A DNA stretch of 34,492 bases. Origin: Desulfuromusa sp. (GTDB lineage Bacteria > Desulfobacterota > Desulfuromonadia > Desulfuromonadales > Geopsychrobacteraceae). Both the position numbers and the translations under genes were made by a program. The notes under the pieces were generated by a model, which made no database searches, was not told the origin of the DNA, and saw only the letters and a program-made list of their open reading frames with translations. Position 1 is the first letter of the stretch. The number at the start of each line of letters is the position of its first letter. The DNA is taken from assembly GCA_029933365.1 (NCBI GenBank), contig JAOZOH010000019.1, positions 1-34,492 of the forward strand, read 5' to 3'. This document shows, in pieces, positions 8,719-15,786 of this stretch.

Positions 8719-8833
8719 TCGGGACTGTCCCCAGGTTCATTGGGGGCTGTCCCAAGAAGTTTACGGACTATAAAAATACGGTGGTTTGCGCCGCAAAAGT
8801 CTGGGACAGCCCCCCATTCGGGGACAGTCCCGA
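8719..8833. repeat. REPIN-like double palindrome with GGGACTGTCCC arms
   Basis: Outer arms at 8719-8732 and 8820-8833 (TCGGGACTGTCCCC and its complement, 14 bp exact) enclose inner arms at 8742-8754 and 8802-8814 (GGGGGCTGTCCCA and its complement, 13 bp exact). Each arm is itself a near palindrome. The central 47 bases are unrelated to the arms. The whole sits in the 271-base gap between the nucleotidyltransferase start and the YciO-like gene. This is the layout of paired REP sequences (REPINs), which are non-autonomous and mobilised by RAYT/TnpA_REP transposases in other genomes; no transposase is in the window. Confidence 0.7.
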
Positions 8834-8836
8834 TTT

Positions 8837-8870
8837 TGCTATTTCCATACTTGAATCATGGAAAATAGCA
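8837..8870. other. Stem-loop at the 3' end of the YciO-like gene
   Basis: TGCTATTTCCAT pairs with ATGGAAAATAGCA (12 bp with one bulged base) around a 9-base loop, 5 bases past the stop of the YciO-like gene. Only AAAA follows on the minus strand, so it is not a canonical intrinsic terminator; it may protect the mRNA 3' end. It borders the REPIN-like element and could be part of that insertion. Confidence 0.5.
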
Positions 8871-8875
8871 TAATC

Positions 8876-9484
8876 TCACTCGATCCAGGAGGTATCCCCG
8901 CTCCCCTGCCGAATCACTTCAATCTGGTCATTCAGAAGACTGATCACCGTAGAGGCTTCACCCATTGAGATTCCGCCATCAATAACAAAATCAACCATCT
9001 GCCCCATTTTATCTTCTATATCGCGGGGATCTTGAGGAGTATCTTCTCCAGAGGTATTGGCGCTGGTCGTCACCAAAGGGTGTCCAAGCTCCTTGACAAT
9101 CGCTCGACAAATTTCATTTTCCGGCATCCGCACACCAACAGTTTTTTGCTTGGTGCTGAGGGAATCAGGGACAATTTTTGTTGCTTCAAGGACAAAGGTA
9201 AAGGCTCCAGGGAGATGCCGTTTCATCACTTTGAAAGCAAAGTTGCTCACTTGGGCATAGCTGGATATCTCTGCAAGATCATTACAAATAAAAGAAAAAG
9301 GCTTGCGTTGGTCTCGTTGTTTGATCTGAAATATCTGTTTAATCCCCTTGCGATTAAAGATATCACAGCCAATCCCGTAAGTTGTATCGGTTGGATAGAC
9401 AATAACCCCACCCCGCTGCAGACACTCGGCAACCTGCTTGATTAAACGTGGTTGTGGGTTTTCTGGATTTATAGATAAAAACAC
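8876..9484 (-). CDS. YciO-like member of the Sua5/YrdC/TsaC family
   Basis: A 202-residue single-domain YrdC-fold protein. PTDTTYG (31-37), the K55-x-R57...K61P signature (KQRDQRKPFSFIC) and TSANTSG are the nucleotide/threonylcarbamoyl pocket motifs. The N-terminus (INPENPQPRLIK...GGVIVYPTDT) and the KPFSFICNDL and VSNFAFKVMKRHLPG stretches most resemble E. coli YciO, a paralogue whose role is less certain than that of TsaC/Sua5. The latter make threonylcarbamoyl-AMP for tRNA t6A37. Whether this is the cell's t6A enzyme depends on whether another Sua5 exists elsewhere. The start is GTG at 9484 with AGGGAG 7 bases upstream. It follows the DUF493 gene by 57 bases. Confidence 0.85.
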   Translation of the reverse strand: MFLSINPENPQPRLIKQVAECLQRGGVIVYPTDTTYGIGCDIFNRKGIKQIFQIKQRDQRKPFSFICNDLAEISSYAQVSNFAFKVMKRHLPGAFTFVLEATKIVPDSLSTKQKTVGVRMPENEICRAIVKELGHPLVTTSANTSGEDTPQDPRDIEDKMGQMVDFVIDGGISMGEASTVISLLNDQIEVIRQGSGDTSWIE

Positions 9485-9541
9485 CGTGAGACTCCCTGTA
9501 AATAACTAGAATTCTTTGATAATAATAATCCAGTAGCGAAA

Positions 9542-9811
9542 CTAAAGCAACATTTTCAAGCCGTCAACCTGACGTATCTCTGCATAGATTGCAGTGAGTT
9601 GATCATAGTTATACAGAGTCACAACAATAGAGACAGATTGATATTTACCTTTTCCACTCAGGCGACATTTAATCGCATCTTCTGCTACTGCAACATGTTG
9701 ACAAACAGCAGCAACAATTGCTTGCCTGAAACGGTCACCAGCAAGCCCCATCGCCTTAAACTGATAATGGCAGGGAAACTCCAACAAATCTTCAATGGCA
9801 ATTTTATCCAT
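9542..9811 (-). CDS. DUF493/YbeD-family small protein
   Basis: An 89-residue ferredoxin-like alpha/beta protein of the DUF493 (YbeD) family. The FPCHYQFKAMGLAGDRFRQAIVAAV opening and the SGKGKYQSVSIVVTLYNYDQLTAIYAEI segment fit. The fold resembles ACT/regulatory domains, and E. coli YbeD has been linked to lipoate metabolism only by gene position; the role here is unknown. I place the start at the ATG at 9811 (MDKIAIEDLLEFP), 4 bases after the dut stop. The longer frame would overlap the conserved C-terminal motif of dut and adds low-complexity residues. Confidence 0.8.
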   Translation of the reverse strand: MDKIAIEDLLEFPCHYQFKAMGLAGDRFRQAIVAAVCQHVAVAEDAIKCRLSGKGKYQSVSIVVTLYNYDQLTAIYAEIRQVDGLKMLL

Positions 9812-9815
9812 ACCT

Positions 9816-10265
9816 TTATCCCCTATACCCAGTATGCCCAAACCCCCCTGCCCCACGGTTCGTTTCGTCAAGGTCAAGAACTTCTACAAAGTTAGCCTGA
9901 CTGACAGGGGCAACAATAAGTTGTGCAATTCGATCTCCAGAATTGATTGTAAAACTCTCCAGACCGTGATTTATCAAAATAATGGAGACTTCACCACGGT
10001 AATCAGCATCAATCGTTCCAGGTGAATTCACCAAGGCAATACCATGCTTTATTGCTAACCCAGAGCGAGGCCTGACTTGCATTTCATAACCAGGGGGAAT
10101 TGCAAAGGCCAATCCGGTTGGAACCAGAGAACGATGGCCTGGTTCAAGCAGCAGAGTCTCTTCCAATAGCGCACAAACATCCAACCCGGCAGCTAACTCC
10201 GTCATGTACTCAGGAATTTTTGCGTCTGGATGAAGTTTTTTTACTTGTACATCTGGTTTCTGCAT
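9816..10265 (-). CDS. dut: Deoxyuridine 5'-triphosphate nucleotidohydrolase Dut
   Basis: A 149-residue trimeric dUTPase that hydrolyses dUTP to dUMP and pyrophosphate, keeping uracil out of DNA and feeding dTMP synthesis. All five motifs are present: AGLDVCA (26-32), RPRSGL (66-71), [11 protein letters not shown] (83-93) with the catalytic Asp, RIAQLIV (112-118) and the Gly-rich P-loop-like [10 protein letters not shown] (137-146). The ATG at 10265 ([10 protein letters not shown]) has GGAG 9 bases upstream. The longer frame starting at 10319 would translate the pnp terminator hairpin and is rejected. It leads a dut-DUF493-yciO-like group, possibly fed by read-through of that terminator. Confidence 0.96.
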   Translation of the reverse strand: MQKPDVQVKKLHPDAKIPEYMTELAAGLDVCALLEETLLLEPGHRSLVPTGLAFAIPPGYEMQVRPRSGLAIKHGIALVNSPGTIDADYRGEVSIILINHGLESFTINSGDRIAQLIVAPVSQANFVEVLDLDETNRGAGGFGHTGYRG

Positions 10266-10281
10266 AACTTGAACTCCAACT

Positions 10282-10317
10282 AAAAAAGGCCGGTGAAAAT
10301 TATATTCTCCACCGGCC
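10282..10317 (-). terminator. Rho-independent terminator after pnp
   Basis: On the minus strand GGCCGGTG (10317-10310) pairs perfectly with CACCGGCC (10295-10288) around a 14-base loop and is followed by TTTTTT. It lies 37 bases past the pnp stop and ends the long nusA-infB-pnp transcription unit. Confidence 0.92.
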
Positions 10318-10353
10318 ATTGTTTCACAATTTTTTTAAGCGTTAAACAAAGAA

Positions 10354-12453
10354 TTAATCTTCTTCAGGTAATTCCATACCGAGAGCTGCTTTACGGGATA
10401 GCTTAATTTTGCCCTGACGATCAACACCAATACACTTGATCAAAACCTCATCACCCTCATTCAGGACATCGGTAACATTTCGAACCCGCTCTTTTGCCAG
10501 TTCAGAAACATGAACCAGACCATCTGTTCCGGGGAAGATTTCAACAAAAGCACCAAATTCCATAACCTTTTTCACTGTTCCCATATAGAGTTTGTCAACT
10601 TCAGCGGACTGGGTCAGGTCGCGGATCATCTGGATGGCCTGCTTGGCAGCAGCACCATCGGTGGAGGCAATTTTAATCGTTCCATCGTCCTCAATATCGA
10701 TGGCACAACCAGTCGCTTCAATAATACCGCGAATATTCTTACCCCCCGAACCGATAACGGTTCTAACCTGATCAGATTTCACCTTGATACTGGTAATCTG
10801 TGGAGCATGTTCAGAAAGTTCAGCACGTGGTGCAGCAATCGCTTTTTCCATTTCGCCAAGAATATGAATTCGACCTTCACGAGCCTGCTCCAAAGCCTGC
10901 TGCATGATCTCTTTAGTGACTCCACTGATCTTGATATCCATCTGCAGGGCAGTGATTCCTTTAGCGGAGCCAGTAACCTTAAAGTCCATGTCGCCAAGGT
11001 GATCTTCATCACCGAGGATATCGGACAACACAGCAACATCGTTACCCTCTTTAATTAAACCCATGGCAATCCCGGAAATCGCCTCGGAGACTGGAACACC
11101 AGCATCCATCAGCGACAGAGAAGCACCACAGACCGATGCCATTGACGAAGAGCCATTTGACTCAAGCACGTCAGAGACCACCCTAATGGTGTAAGGGAAG
11201 TCTTCATGTTTCGGTAATATTTGCGCGGCGCTACGCTCTGCCAGCATGCCGTGACCAATTTCGCGGCGACCCGGGAAAAGGCGCATACTGGTTTCACCAA
11301 CACAGAATGGAGGGAAATTGTAATGGAGCATGAATTTTTTGAAATCCATACCTTGAACATTATCCATGCGCTGTTCATCAACCTTGGTGCCGAGAGTTGC
11401 AGCGACCAGAGCCTGGGTTTCACCACGAGTAAACAAAGCACTACCATGAGCTCGAGGGAGAACTCCCACTTCGCAGCTGATGGGACGAATAGTGGTCATA
11501 TCACGACCATCAATCCGGATTCGATCTTTCGTGACCATGAGCCGGATAACTCTTTTTTCCACTGCACCTAGGGCTGCAGAAATTTCATCCTCACGATCCT
11601 CGAACTCATCTGCTAATTGCTCTTTGACTTCAGTACGAATATCGCCCAGAGCAGCATAGCGCTCCTGCTTGGTCTGAATTTTAGCTGCAACGGCAACTTT
11701 TGCTTCGGCCAGCTCAGTCACTTTAGCAACGAGCACTTCATCGGGCTCAGGGACTTCGAAAACACGCATCTCCTTACCGACCAACTTAGCCAATTCTTCC
11801 TGGACTGCAATCAGTGGCTGCAGAGCAGCATGACCAAAGAAGATAGCATCAAGCATTTCTGTTTCACTGAAGAACTCAGACTCACCTTCAACCATCATCA
11901 CCGCATCTTTGGAACCGGAAACGATAATTTCAAGATCACTCTCAGCAATTTGCTCATTAGTCGGATTAGCAATAAGTTGACCCTCAACACGACCAACCCG
12001 AACCGCTGCAATTGGACCTTCAAACGGGATACCCGAGACGGCCACAGACGCTGAAGCGGCAACCATTGCCAGAGTATCCGGATCATTAACCAGATCGGCA
12101 GAAATAACCGATGGCATGATCTGGGTTTCAAACATATATCCCTTAGGGAACAGTGGACGCATCGGACGGTCGATAAGACGACAAATCAAGGTCTCACGCT
12201 CAGTCGACCCACGCTCCCGACGGAAGAATGATCCGGGAATTTTACCTGCCGAATAAAATTTCTCAGCATAATTAACGGTCAGAGGAAAGAAATCCTGACC
12301 GGAGCGCATTTTTTTTGCTGAAACTACGGTACAAAGCACCTTGGTCTCACCGTAAGTAAGAATGACTGCACCGTCAGCCTGACGGGCAACTTTACCAGTT
12401 TCAATTGTCAGAGGCTGACCATTGAATTCTACTTCAACCTTTTGAAAGGCCAT
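10354..12453 (-). CDS. pnp: Polyribonucleotide nucleotidyltransferase (PNPase)
   Basis: A 699-residue phosphorolytic 3'-5' exoribonuclease of the degradosome type. Order of domains: first RNase PH-like domain (about 5-140, with the [12 protein letters not shown] loop), an alpha-helical linker, the catalytic second RNase PH domain (about 310-540), a KH domain (about 555-610, [12 protein letters not shown]) and an S1 domain (about 620-690, [28 protein letters not shown]). Length is typical. The ATG at 12453 follows an AAGGAG site. It follows rpsO as in most bacteria, but the two are separated here by a terminator and a 225-bp palindrome. PNPase of E. coli represses its own mRNA after RNase III cuts a leader hairpin. 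Confidence 0.98.
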   Translation of the reverse strand: MAFQKVEVEFNGQPLTIETGKVARQADGAVILTYGETKVLCTVVSAKKMRSGQDFFPLTVNYAEKFYSAGKIPGSFFRRERGSTERETLICRLIDRPMRPLFPKGYMFETQIMPSVISADLVNDPDTLAMVAASASVAVSGIPFEGPIAAVRVGRVEGQLIANPTNEQIAESDLEIIVSGSKDAVMMVEGESEFFSETEMLDAIFFGHAALQPLIAVQEELAKLVGKEMRVFEVPEPDEVLVAKVTELAEAKVAVAAKIQTKQERYAALGDIRTEVKEQLADEFEDREDEISAALGAVEKRVIRLMVTKDRIRIDGRDMTTIRPISCEVGVLPRAHGSALFTRGETQALVAATLGTKVDEQRMDNVQGMDFKKFMLHYNFPPFCVGETSMRLFPGRREIGHGMLAERSAAQILPKHEDFPYTIRVVSDVLESNGSSSMASVCGASLSLMDAGVPVSEAISGIAMGLIKEGNDVAVLSDILGDEDHLGDMDFKVTGSAKGITALQMDIKISGVTKEIMQQALEQAREGRIHILGEMEKAIAAPRAELSEHAPQITSIKVKSDQVRTVIGSGGKNIRGIIEATGCAIDIEDDGTIKIASTDGAAAKQAIQMIRDLTQSAEVDKLYMGTVKKVMEFGAFVEIFPGTDGLVHVSELAKERVRNVTDVLNEGDEVLIKCIGVDRQGKIKLSRKAALGMELPEED

Positions 12454-12517
12454 ATGTGTTCTCCTTTAAATATTGATCCCACCCTTGTGGAATCTTCGCT
12501 TGGTATAAACAGCTATA

Positions 12518-12742
12518 GGAGGTTGGCCTGAGACAAACTCTGATTTCTAGGAAGTTGTCTGACTATCCATGAACTGGCTGCAAATCCGTTTGTTTGACCC
12601 ACTTTTAAGCTCCTTTATGCCCCATAGCTATGGCTATGAGCCTACAAACGAGCTTAAAACTGTTTTCAAACCTCCGAATTTTCGCATCAGTCCGTATAGT
12701 CAAACAGCCTCCTAAGTCAGAAATTCTCTCCGGACAGCCTCC
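12518..12742. repeat. 225-bp imperfect palindrome between rpsO and pnp
   Basis: In this 344-base gene-free gap, GGAGG at 12518 and its complement CCTCC at 12738-12742 are the ends of a nearly full-length inverted repeat centred near 12630. Matching blocks include CTGACTAT / ATAGTCAA, TTTTAAGCTC / GAGCTTAAAA (10 bp exact) and CATAGC / GCTATG at the centre. The arms, about 110 bases each, align end to end with scattered mismatches. No open reading frame of note lies inside. It could be a MITE-like insertion or the long leader hairpin of pnp. The remainder of the gap is the rpsO terminator and the pnp ribosome site. Confidence 0.8.
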
Positions 12743-12756
12743 ACAGCTCAACAACT

Positions 12757-12792
12757 AAAAACAAAAGCAGCATGCCCGTCAGGACATGCTGC
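12757..12792 (-). terminator. Rho-independent terminator after rpsO
   Basis: On the minus strand GCAGCATG pairs with CATGCTGC (12792-12767), with TCC/GGG-like inner bases and a short loop, followed by TTTTGTTTTT. It starts 5 bases past the rpsO stop. Partial read-through or a separate promoter must supply pnp. Confidence 0.92.
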
Positions 12793-12797
12793 TCATT

Positions 12798-13064
12798 TTA
12801 ACGACGCAGACCGAGAGCTTTAATTATTGTCCGGTAGCGCTCGACATCCTGCTTTACCAGGTAATCAAGCAATCGCCGTCGCTGACCAACCATTTTCAGC
12901 AGGCCTCGACGGGAGTGATGATCCTTCTTGTGGGTTTTAAAATGACCAGTCAGATAAGTAATCCGTTCAGTTAGAAGTGCAACTTGTACTTCCGGTGAAC
13001 CAGTATCACCTTCGTGGCGCTTATACTCATTAATGATTTCTTGTTTACGTTCTGTGCCGAGCAC
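12798..13064 (-). CDS. rpsO: 30S ribosomal protein S15
   Basis: An 88-residue S15 that binds the central domain of 16S rRNA and helps form an intersubunit bridge. The segments [33 protein letters not shown] and [12 protein letters not shown] are the invariant S15 sequence. The start is GTG at 13064, with GGAG 6 bases upstream. In E. coli S15 represses its own translation through a leader structure; a small hairpin lies upstream here. Between truB and pnp, as is conserved. Confidence 0.98.
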   Translation of the reverse strand: MLGTERKQEIINEYKRHEGDTGSPEVQVALLTERITYLTGHFKTHKKDHHSRRGLLKMVGQRRRLLDYLVKQDVERYRTIIKALGLRR

Positions 13065-13090
13065 GATGATCTCCTTTTTTAGTTCAATAA

Positions 13091-13106
13091 AGCCAGTGGC
13101 GTGGCT
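13091..13106 (-). promoter_or_regulatory. Small stem-loop in the rpsO leader
   Basis: AGCCA / TGGCT forms a 5-bp stem with a CGCCAC loop, 27 bases upstream of the rpsO start codon. S15 mRNA leaders commonly fold into structures bound by S15. The stem is short, so a regulatory role is only a suggestion. Confidence 0.3.
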
Positions 13107-13188
13107 GTTTTAACATTATCTACAGAGCTGCGATTTCTACCACAGTTCAAGTTCAAGTGTAAAGATTAATATATGAGAAAGCAGTTTA

Positions 13189-13255
13189 GCAAAATAAGGG
13201 TGAAGGTGGTTAGGTGTTAAACCCTCAACCTGACAGCCTCCAGTCTACCCTTATT
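13189..13255. repeat. Intergenic repeat copy A (3' end of truB)
   Basis: About 67 bases starting GCAAAATAAGGG and ending ACCCTTATT; AATAAGGGT (13193-13201) and ACCCTTATT (13247-13255) are perfect 9-bp inverted ends. It is related in sequence to copy B at 24397-24470 (shared GCAAAA-AAGG-TGAAGGTG-TTAGG and CAGCCT-CAGTCTA blocks). It begins 4 bases past the truB stop; on the minus strand the second arm runs into TTATTTTG, so it may also work as a terminator between truB and rpsO. Confidence 0.65.
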
Positions 13256-13258
13256 ACT

Positions 13259-14164
13259 TCAATGATTCACAAAAACTCGTATCAACTCAAAGTCTCCGCG
13301 CTTTTCCTTGCTGCGCAACGGAGCGTAGCGGGCGACTGCCGCCAGCGTAAGATCAACCTGCAAACGGATAAGTTCTCCACTCTCAAGCTCTCCGACTGTT
13401 TTAACTTGATTCAGCTCTGGAGGAATCCCGAATTTCAATGCTTCAGCCGCAGACTCATTTAATTGTACCGCCGGGCATCGACCTAAGGCAGCATCCAGAG
13501 AAAGCAAGGCAGAAGAAGGGGTATCCAACTGCCGCAACTCATTCAGCAAATGACAATCTTTGATCAGAAAATCGCCACTTTGCAATCGACGTAGAGCTGT
13601 TAAATGTGCACCACAGCCCAACTCATCACCAATATCGCTGATGAGTGTCCTAATGTAGGTCCCCTTAGAGCAATCAACCTCAATCGTCACCGTTTGTCGG
13701 TCATGACAAATCAGGTCAAGGCGTTTAATTGTAACCGAACGCAACTTACGATCAACAGTCTTTCCCTGACGTGCCAATTTGTACAACGGAACACCATCTT
13801 TTTTCAACGCTGAAAACATTGGTGGCAATTGTTCAATCTTCCCGCGGAAAAGGGCACAAATATTTTCCAGATCAGCTATATTAAACTCAGGAATCGGACG
13901 TTCCTGCACAACCTGACCTTCTGCATCCAGAGTATCTGTGCTTATGCCAAGCTTAAAGGTTGCACGGTAGGATTTATCTTCAGCCAGGAGAAATTGCAGG
14001 ATTTTTGTTCCATCCCCAATAGCAACAGGCAACACTCCTGTTGCGAGTGGATCAAGCGTTCCAGCATGCCCCACTTTGCGAGTACGATAGATACGTCTGA
14101 CCTTTTGTACAACATCGTGGGAGGTCATACCGGAAGGTTTATCGACTAGGAGAAGTCCGTGCAC
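13259..14164 (-). CDS. truB: tRNA pseudouridine-55 synthase TruB
   Basis: A 301-residue enzyme that isomerises U55 in the T-loop of tRNAs. The catalytic Asp38 lies in GHAGTLDPLATGVL, preceded by LLLVDKPSGMTSHDVV; KGTYIRTL is the second conserved motif. The C-terminal ~60 residues form the small TruB_C/PUA-like domain. The start is GTG at 14164, 5 bases after the nrnA stop, with a weak ribosome site that suggests coupling. It sits in the usual rbfA-nrnA-truB-rpsO order. Confidence 0.96.
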   Translation of the reverse strand: MHGLLLVDKPSGMTSHDVVQKVRRIYRTRKVGHAGTLDPLATGVLPVAIGDGTKILQFLLAEDKSYRATFKLGISTDTLDAEGQVVQERPIPEFNIADLENICALFRGKIEQLPPMFSALKKDGVPLYKLARQGKTVDRKLRSVTIKRLDLICHDRQTVTIEVDCSKGTYIRTLISDIGDELGCGAHLTALRRLQSGDFLIKDCHLLNELRQLDTPSSALLSLDAALGRCPAVQLNESAAEALKFGIPPELNQVKTVGELESGELIRLQVDLTLAAVARYAPLRSKEKRGDFELIRVFVNH

Positions 14165-14169
14165 AGATA

Positions 14170-15120
14170 TCAGCTAAGCAGTTGATCAAGCAAATGGGAG
14201 ACAGTGGCTCTGACTTCATCCAGAGTTCCACTGATTTTAGCACCAGCAGCATTATGATGCCCACCGCCACCGAGTTCACGCGAGAGAGCTCCAACATCAA
14301 TTGTGCCCCGCGAACGAAAACTTACTTTATAAAGATTATCGTCCACCTGATGAAAGAAGAAAGCGACTTCAACCCCACGAATGGCTCGAGGATAGTTAAC
14401 AAACCCATCAGAGTGTTCTTCGGTAGCACCAGCCTGTTGTAAAGTGTCTAACGTCATAGAGACAGAAGCGTACTGACCGCAGGGAGAAATTTGCAGGGTC
14501 GGCAGAACCAGACCAAGCAGACGCAGTCTTTCTGGAGCGAGACTTTCGTAGAGGTTACTGGAAATTTCCCAAGGGTCAATTCCTAAGGCAACCAACTCCC
14601 CGGCAACCGCAAACGACTCTTCATTTGCACTCGAATAACGGAAAGAACCCGTATCTGACAAGATCCCAAGATAAAGTGCTTTTGCAACGGCCAGGCTAGG
14701 TTTATATTGGTAAGTTTGCAAGATGCGATAAATCAAGACAGCCGTAGCACAGGCGGTGGTATCAAGATAACAAAGATCCCCAAAATTTGAGTAGGGATGG
14801 TGATCAATATTAATCATTGTGTGACATAATTCTTTGACTGGTAGCGCTGTTCTATCTACATCACCAGCATCAAGAACGAATGCCACATCAAATTTTTGCC
14901 CCTCCGCTAAAGAGCGTTGTAAAAAATCAGATTGCGGGAGAAACTGCATCACCTCAGGGACACCATCAACATTATAAGCGATGACATCTTTACCCATGTC
15001 ACGTAAAGCCAAAGCTAAACCAAGGGTAGAACCAATTGCATCTCCGTCAGGATTTTCGTGCGCAACAACCAGAAAACTTTGATTCTTCTCAATTTTATCA
15101 ATTATCTGCTGAACTATCAT
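14170..15120 (-). CDS. nrnA: DHH/DHHA1 phosphoesterase, NrnA-type nanoRNase / pAp phosphatase
   Basis: A 316-residue protein with an N-terminal DHH domain: AHENPDGDAIG (20-30; His21, Asp25 and Asp27 bind Mn), DAGD, and NIDHH. The C-terminal DHHA1 domain has the substrate-binding GGGGHHNAAG. NrnA degrades 2-5 nt RNA fragments and, in Bacillus, also pAp. Located between rbfA and truB, as in many Firmicutes and Deltaproteobacteria. The ATG at 15120 overlaps rbfA by 23 bases. It would finish the RNA decay started by PNPase, encoded in the same unit. Confidence 0.92.
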   Translation of the reverse strand: MIVQQIIDKIEKNQSFLVVAHENPDGDAIGSTLGLALALRDMGKDVIAYNVDGVPEVMQFLPQSDFLQRSLAEGQKFDVAFVLDAGDVDRTALPVKELCHTMINIDHHPYSNFGDLCYLDTTACATAVLIYRILQTYQYKPSLAVAKALYLGILSDTGSFRYSSANEESFAVAGELVALGIDPWEISSNLYESLAPERLRLLGLVLPTLQISPCGQYASVSMTLDTLQQAGATEEHSDGFVNYPRAIRGVEVAFFFHQVDDNLYKVSFRSRGTIDVGALSRELGGGGHHNAAGAKISGTLDEVRATVSHLLDQLLS

Positions 15121-15466
15121 TCAAGTCATCCTGAACCTGATGCAGCAAAGCATCAATTTTCTGGCCATAATCAATTGATTCATCATATCTAAAGAAAAGA
15201 TTAGGGACAAAGCGCAGTTGCATTATTTTCCCCAATTCTCGACGAATGTAGGGTGCCGCACTTTTCAGACCTCTTTCTACGTCCTTACGGTCCACAGCTT
15301 TATCACTGACAGTGAAATATATTTTCGCAGAACTGATGTCGCGGGACATTTGAACTCCGGTTAGAGTTACCGAAGCCACCCGGGGGTCTTTAATGTTAAA
15401 CATTAATAAACGAGTTGTTTCTTTGTGAATTTGCTCACCAACTCGTTCTGGACGATAACTACTCAA
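15098..15466 (-). CDS. rbfA: Ribosome-binding factor A
   Basis: A 122-residue KH-type 30S maturation factor that acts on 16S rRNA 5'-end processing and cold adaptation. The N-terminal YRPERVGEQIHKETTRLL, DPRVASVTLTGVQMSRDISSAKIYFTV, and MQLRFVPNLFFRYDESIDYGQKIDALL are RbfA signatures. The start is TTG at 15466, overlapping the preceding stop (TTGA), with GAAGG about 5 bases upstream. The conserved N-terminus begins directly there, so no ATG is available. Tightly coupled with the genes on both sides. Confidence 0.94.
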   Translation of the reverse strand: MSSYRPERVGEQIHKETTRLLMFNIKDPRVASVTLTGVQMSRDISSAKIYFTVSDKAVDRKDVERGLKSAAPYIRRELGKIMQLRFVPNLFFRYDESIDYGQKIDALLHQVQDDLNDSSADN

Positions 15467-15765
15467 CGACCTTCTTCTCCATAGTGTAAAATCTCAATAT
15501 CTAGATCTATTATTTCAACAATTCCAGAGGAATATAATTCATCCTCAAGATTTTTGAAAACTGACTGAACTATTGCCTCTTTGCCCGCCACCATAGTGGC
15601 ACCTAAAATAGAGCGCTGCAAAAGATCCAAGTGCCCTACTTCTGCAACGGACAGGGGAAACCTGGAGCGCAGGCGGTTCAACAGACGGCTCACCTGAGAG
15701 CGTTTTTGCTTCAGTGAATGGATATCAAATAAACGTACATCGATACGGATGACGCCAACAACCAC
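15463..15765 (-). CDS. DUF503 (YlxP-like) protein
   Basis: A 100-residue DUF503 protein: VVGVIRIDVRLFDIHSLKQKRSQVSRLLNRLRSRFPLSVAEVG is the family signature. It corresponds to YlxP of the Bacillus nusA-infB operon, implicated with 30S maturation alongside RbfA; the molecular role is poorly known. The start is GTG at 15765 with GGTGGG upstream. It lies 21 bases after infB and overlaps rbfA by 4 bases. Confidence 0.92.
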   Translation of the reverse strand: MVVGVIRIDVRLFDIHSLKQKRSQVSRLLNRLRSRFPLSVAEVGHLDLLQRSILGATMVAGKEAIVQSVFKNLEDELYSSGIVEIIDLDIEILHYGEEGR

Positions 15766-15786
15766 TGTTGCCCACCGATCCCGAAA

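Noticed and set aside
8719..8833. Possible CRISPR repeat pair
   Set aside because: The units are inverted, not direct, there are only two pairs, and there is no regular spacer or cas gene.
8638..8873. Short plus-strand reading frames over the GGGACTGTCCC region
   Set aside because: They consist mostly of the palindromic repeat read as protein, have no ribosome site and no conserved residues.
9812..9877. Longer N-terminus for the DUF493 protein
   Set aside because: It is an out-of-frame reading of the dut C-terminus; MDKIAIEDL at 9811 fits the family.
10266..10319. Longer N-terminus for dUTPase
   Set aside because: The extension reads through the pnp terminator hairpin; the ATG at 10265 matches the family start and has a ribosome site.
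10510..12054. Several 110-180 codon plus-strand frames opposite pnp
   Set aside because: Antisense shadows of an intact, conserved gene, with no initiation signals.
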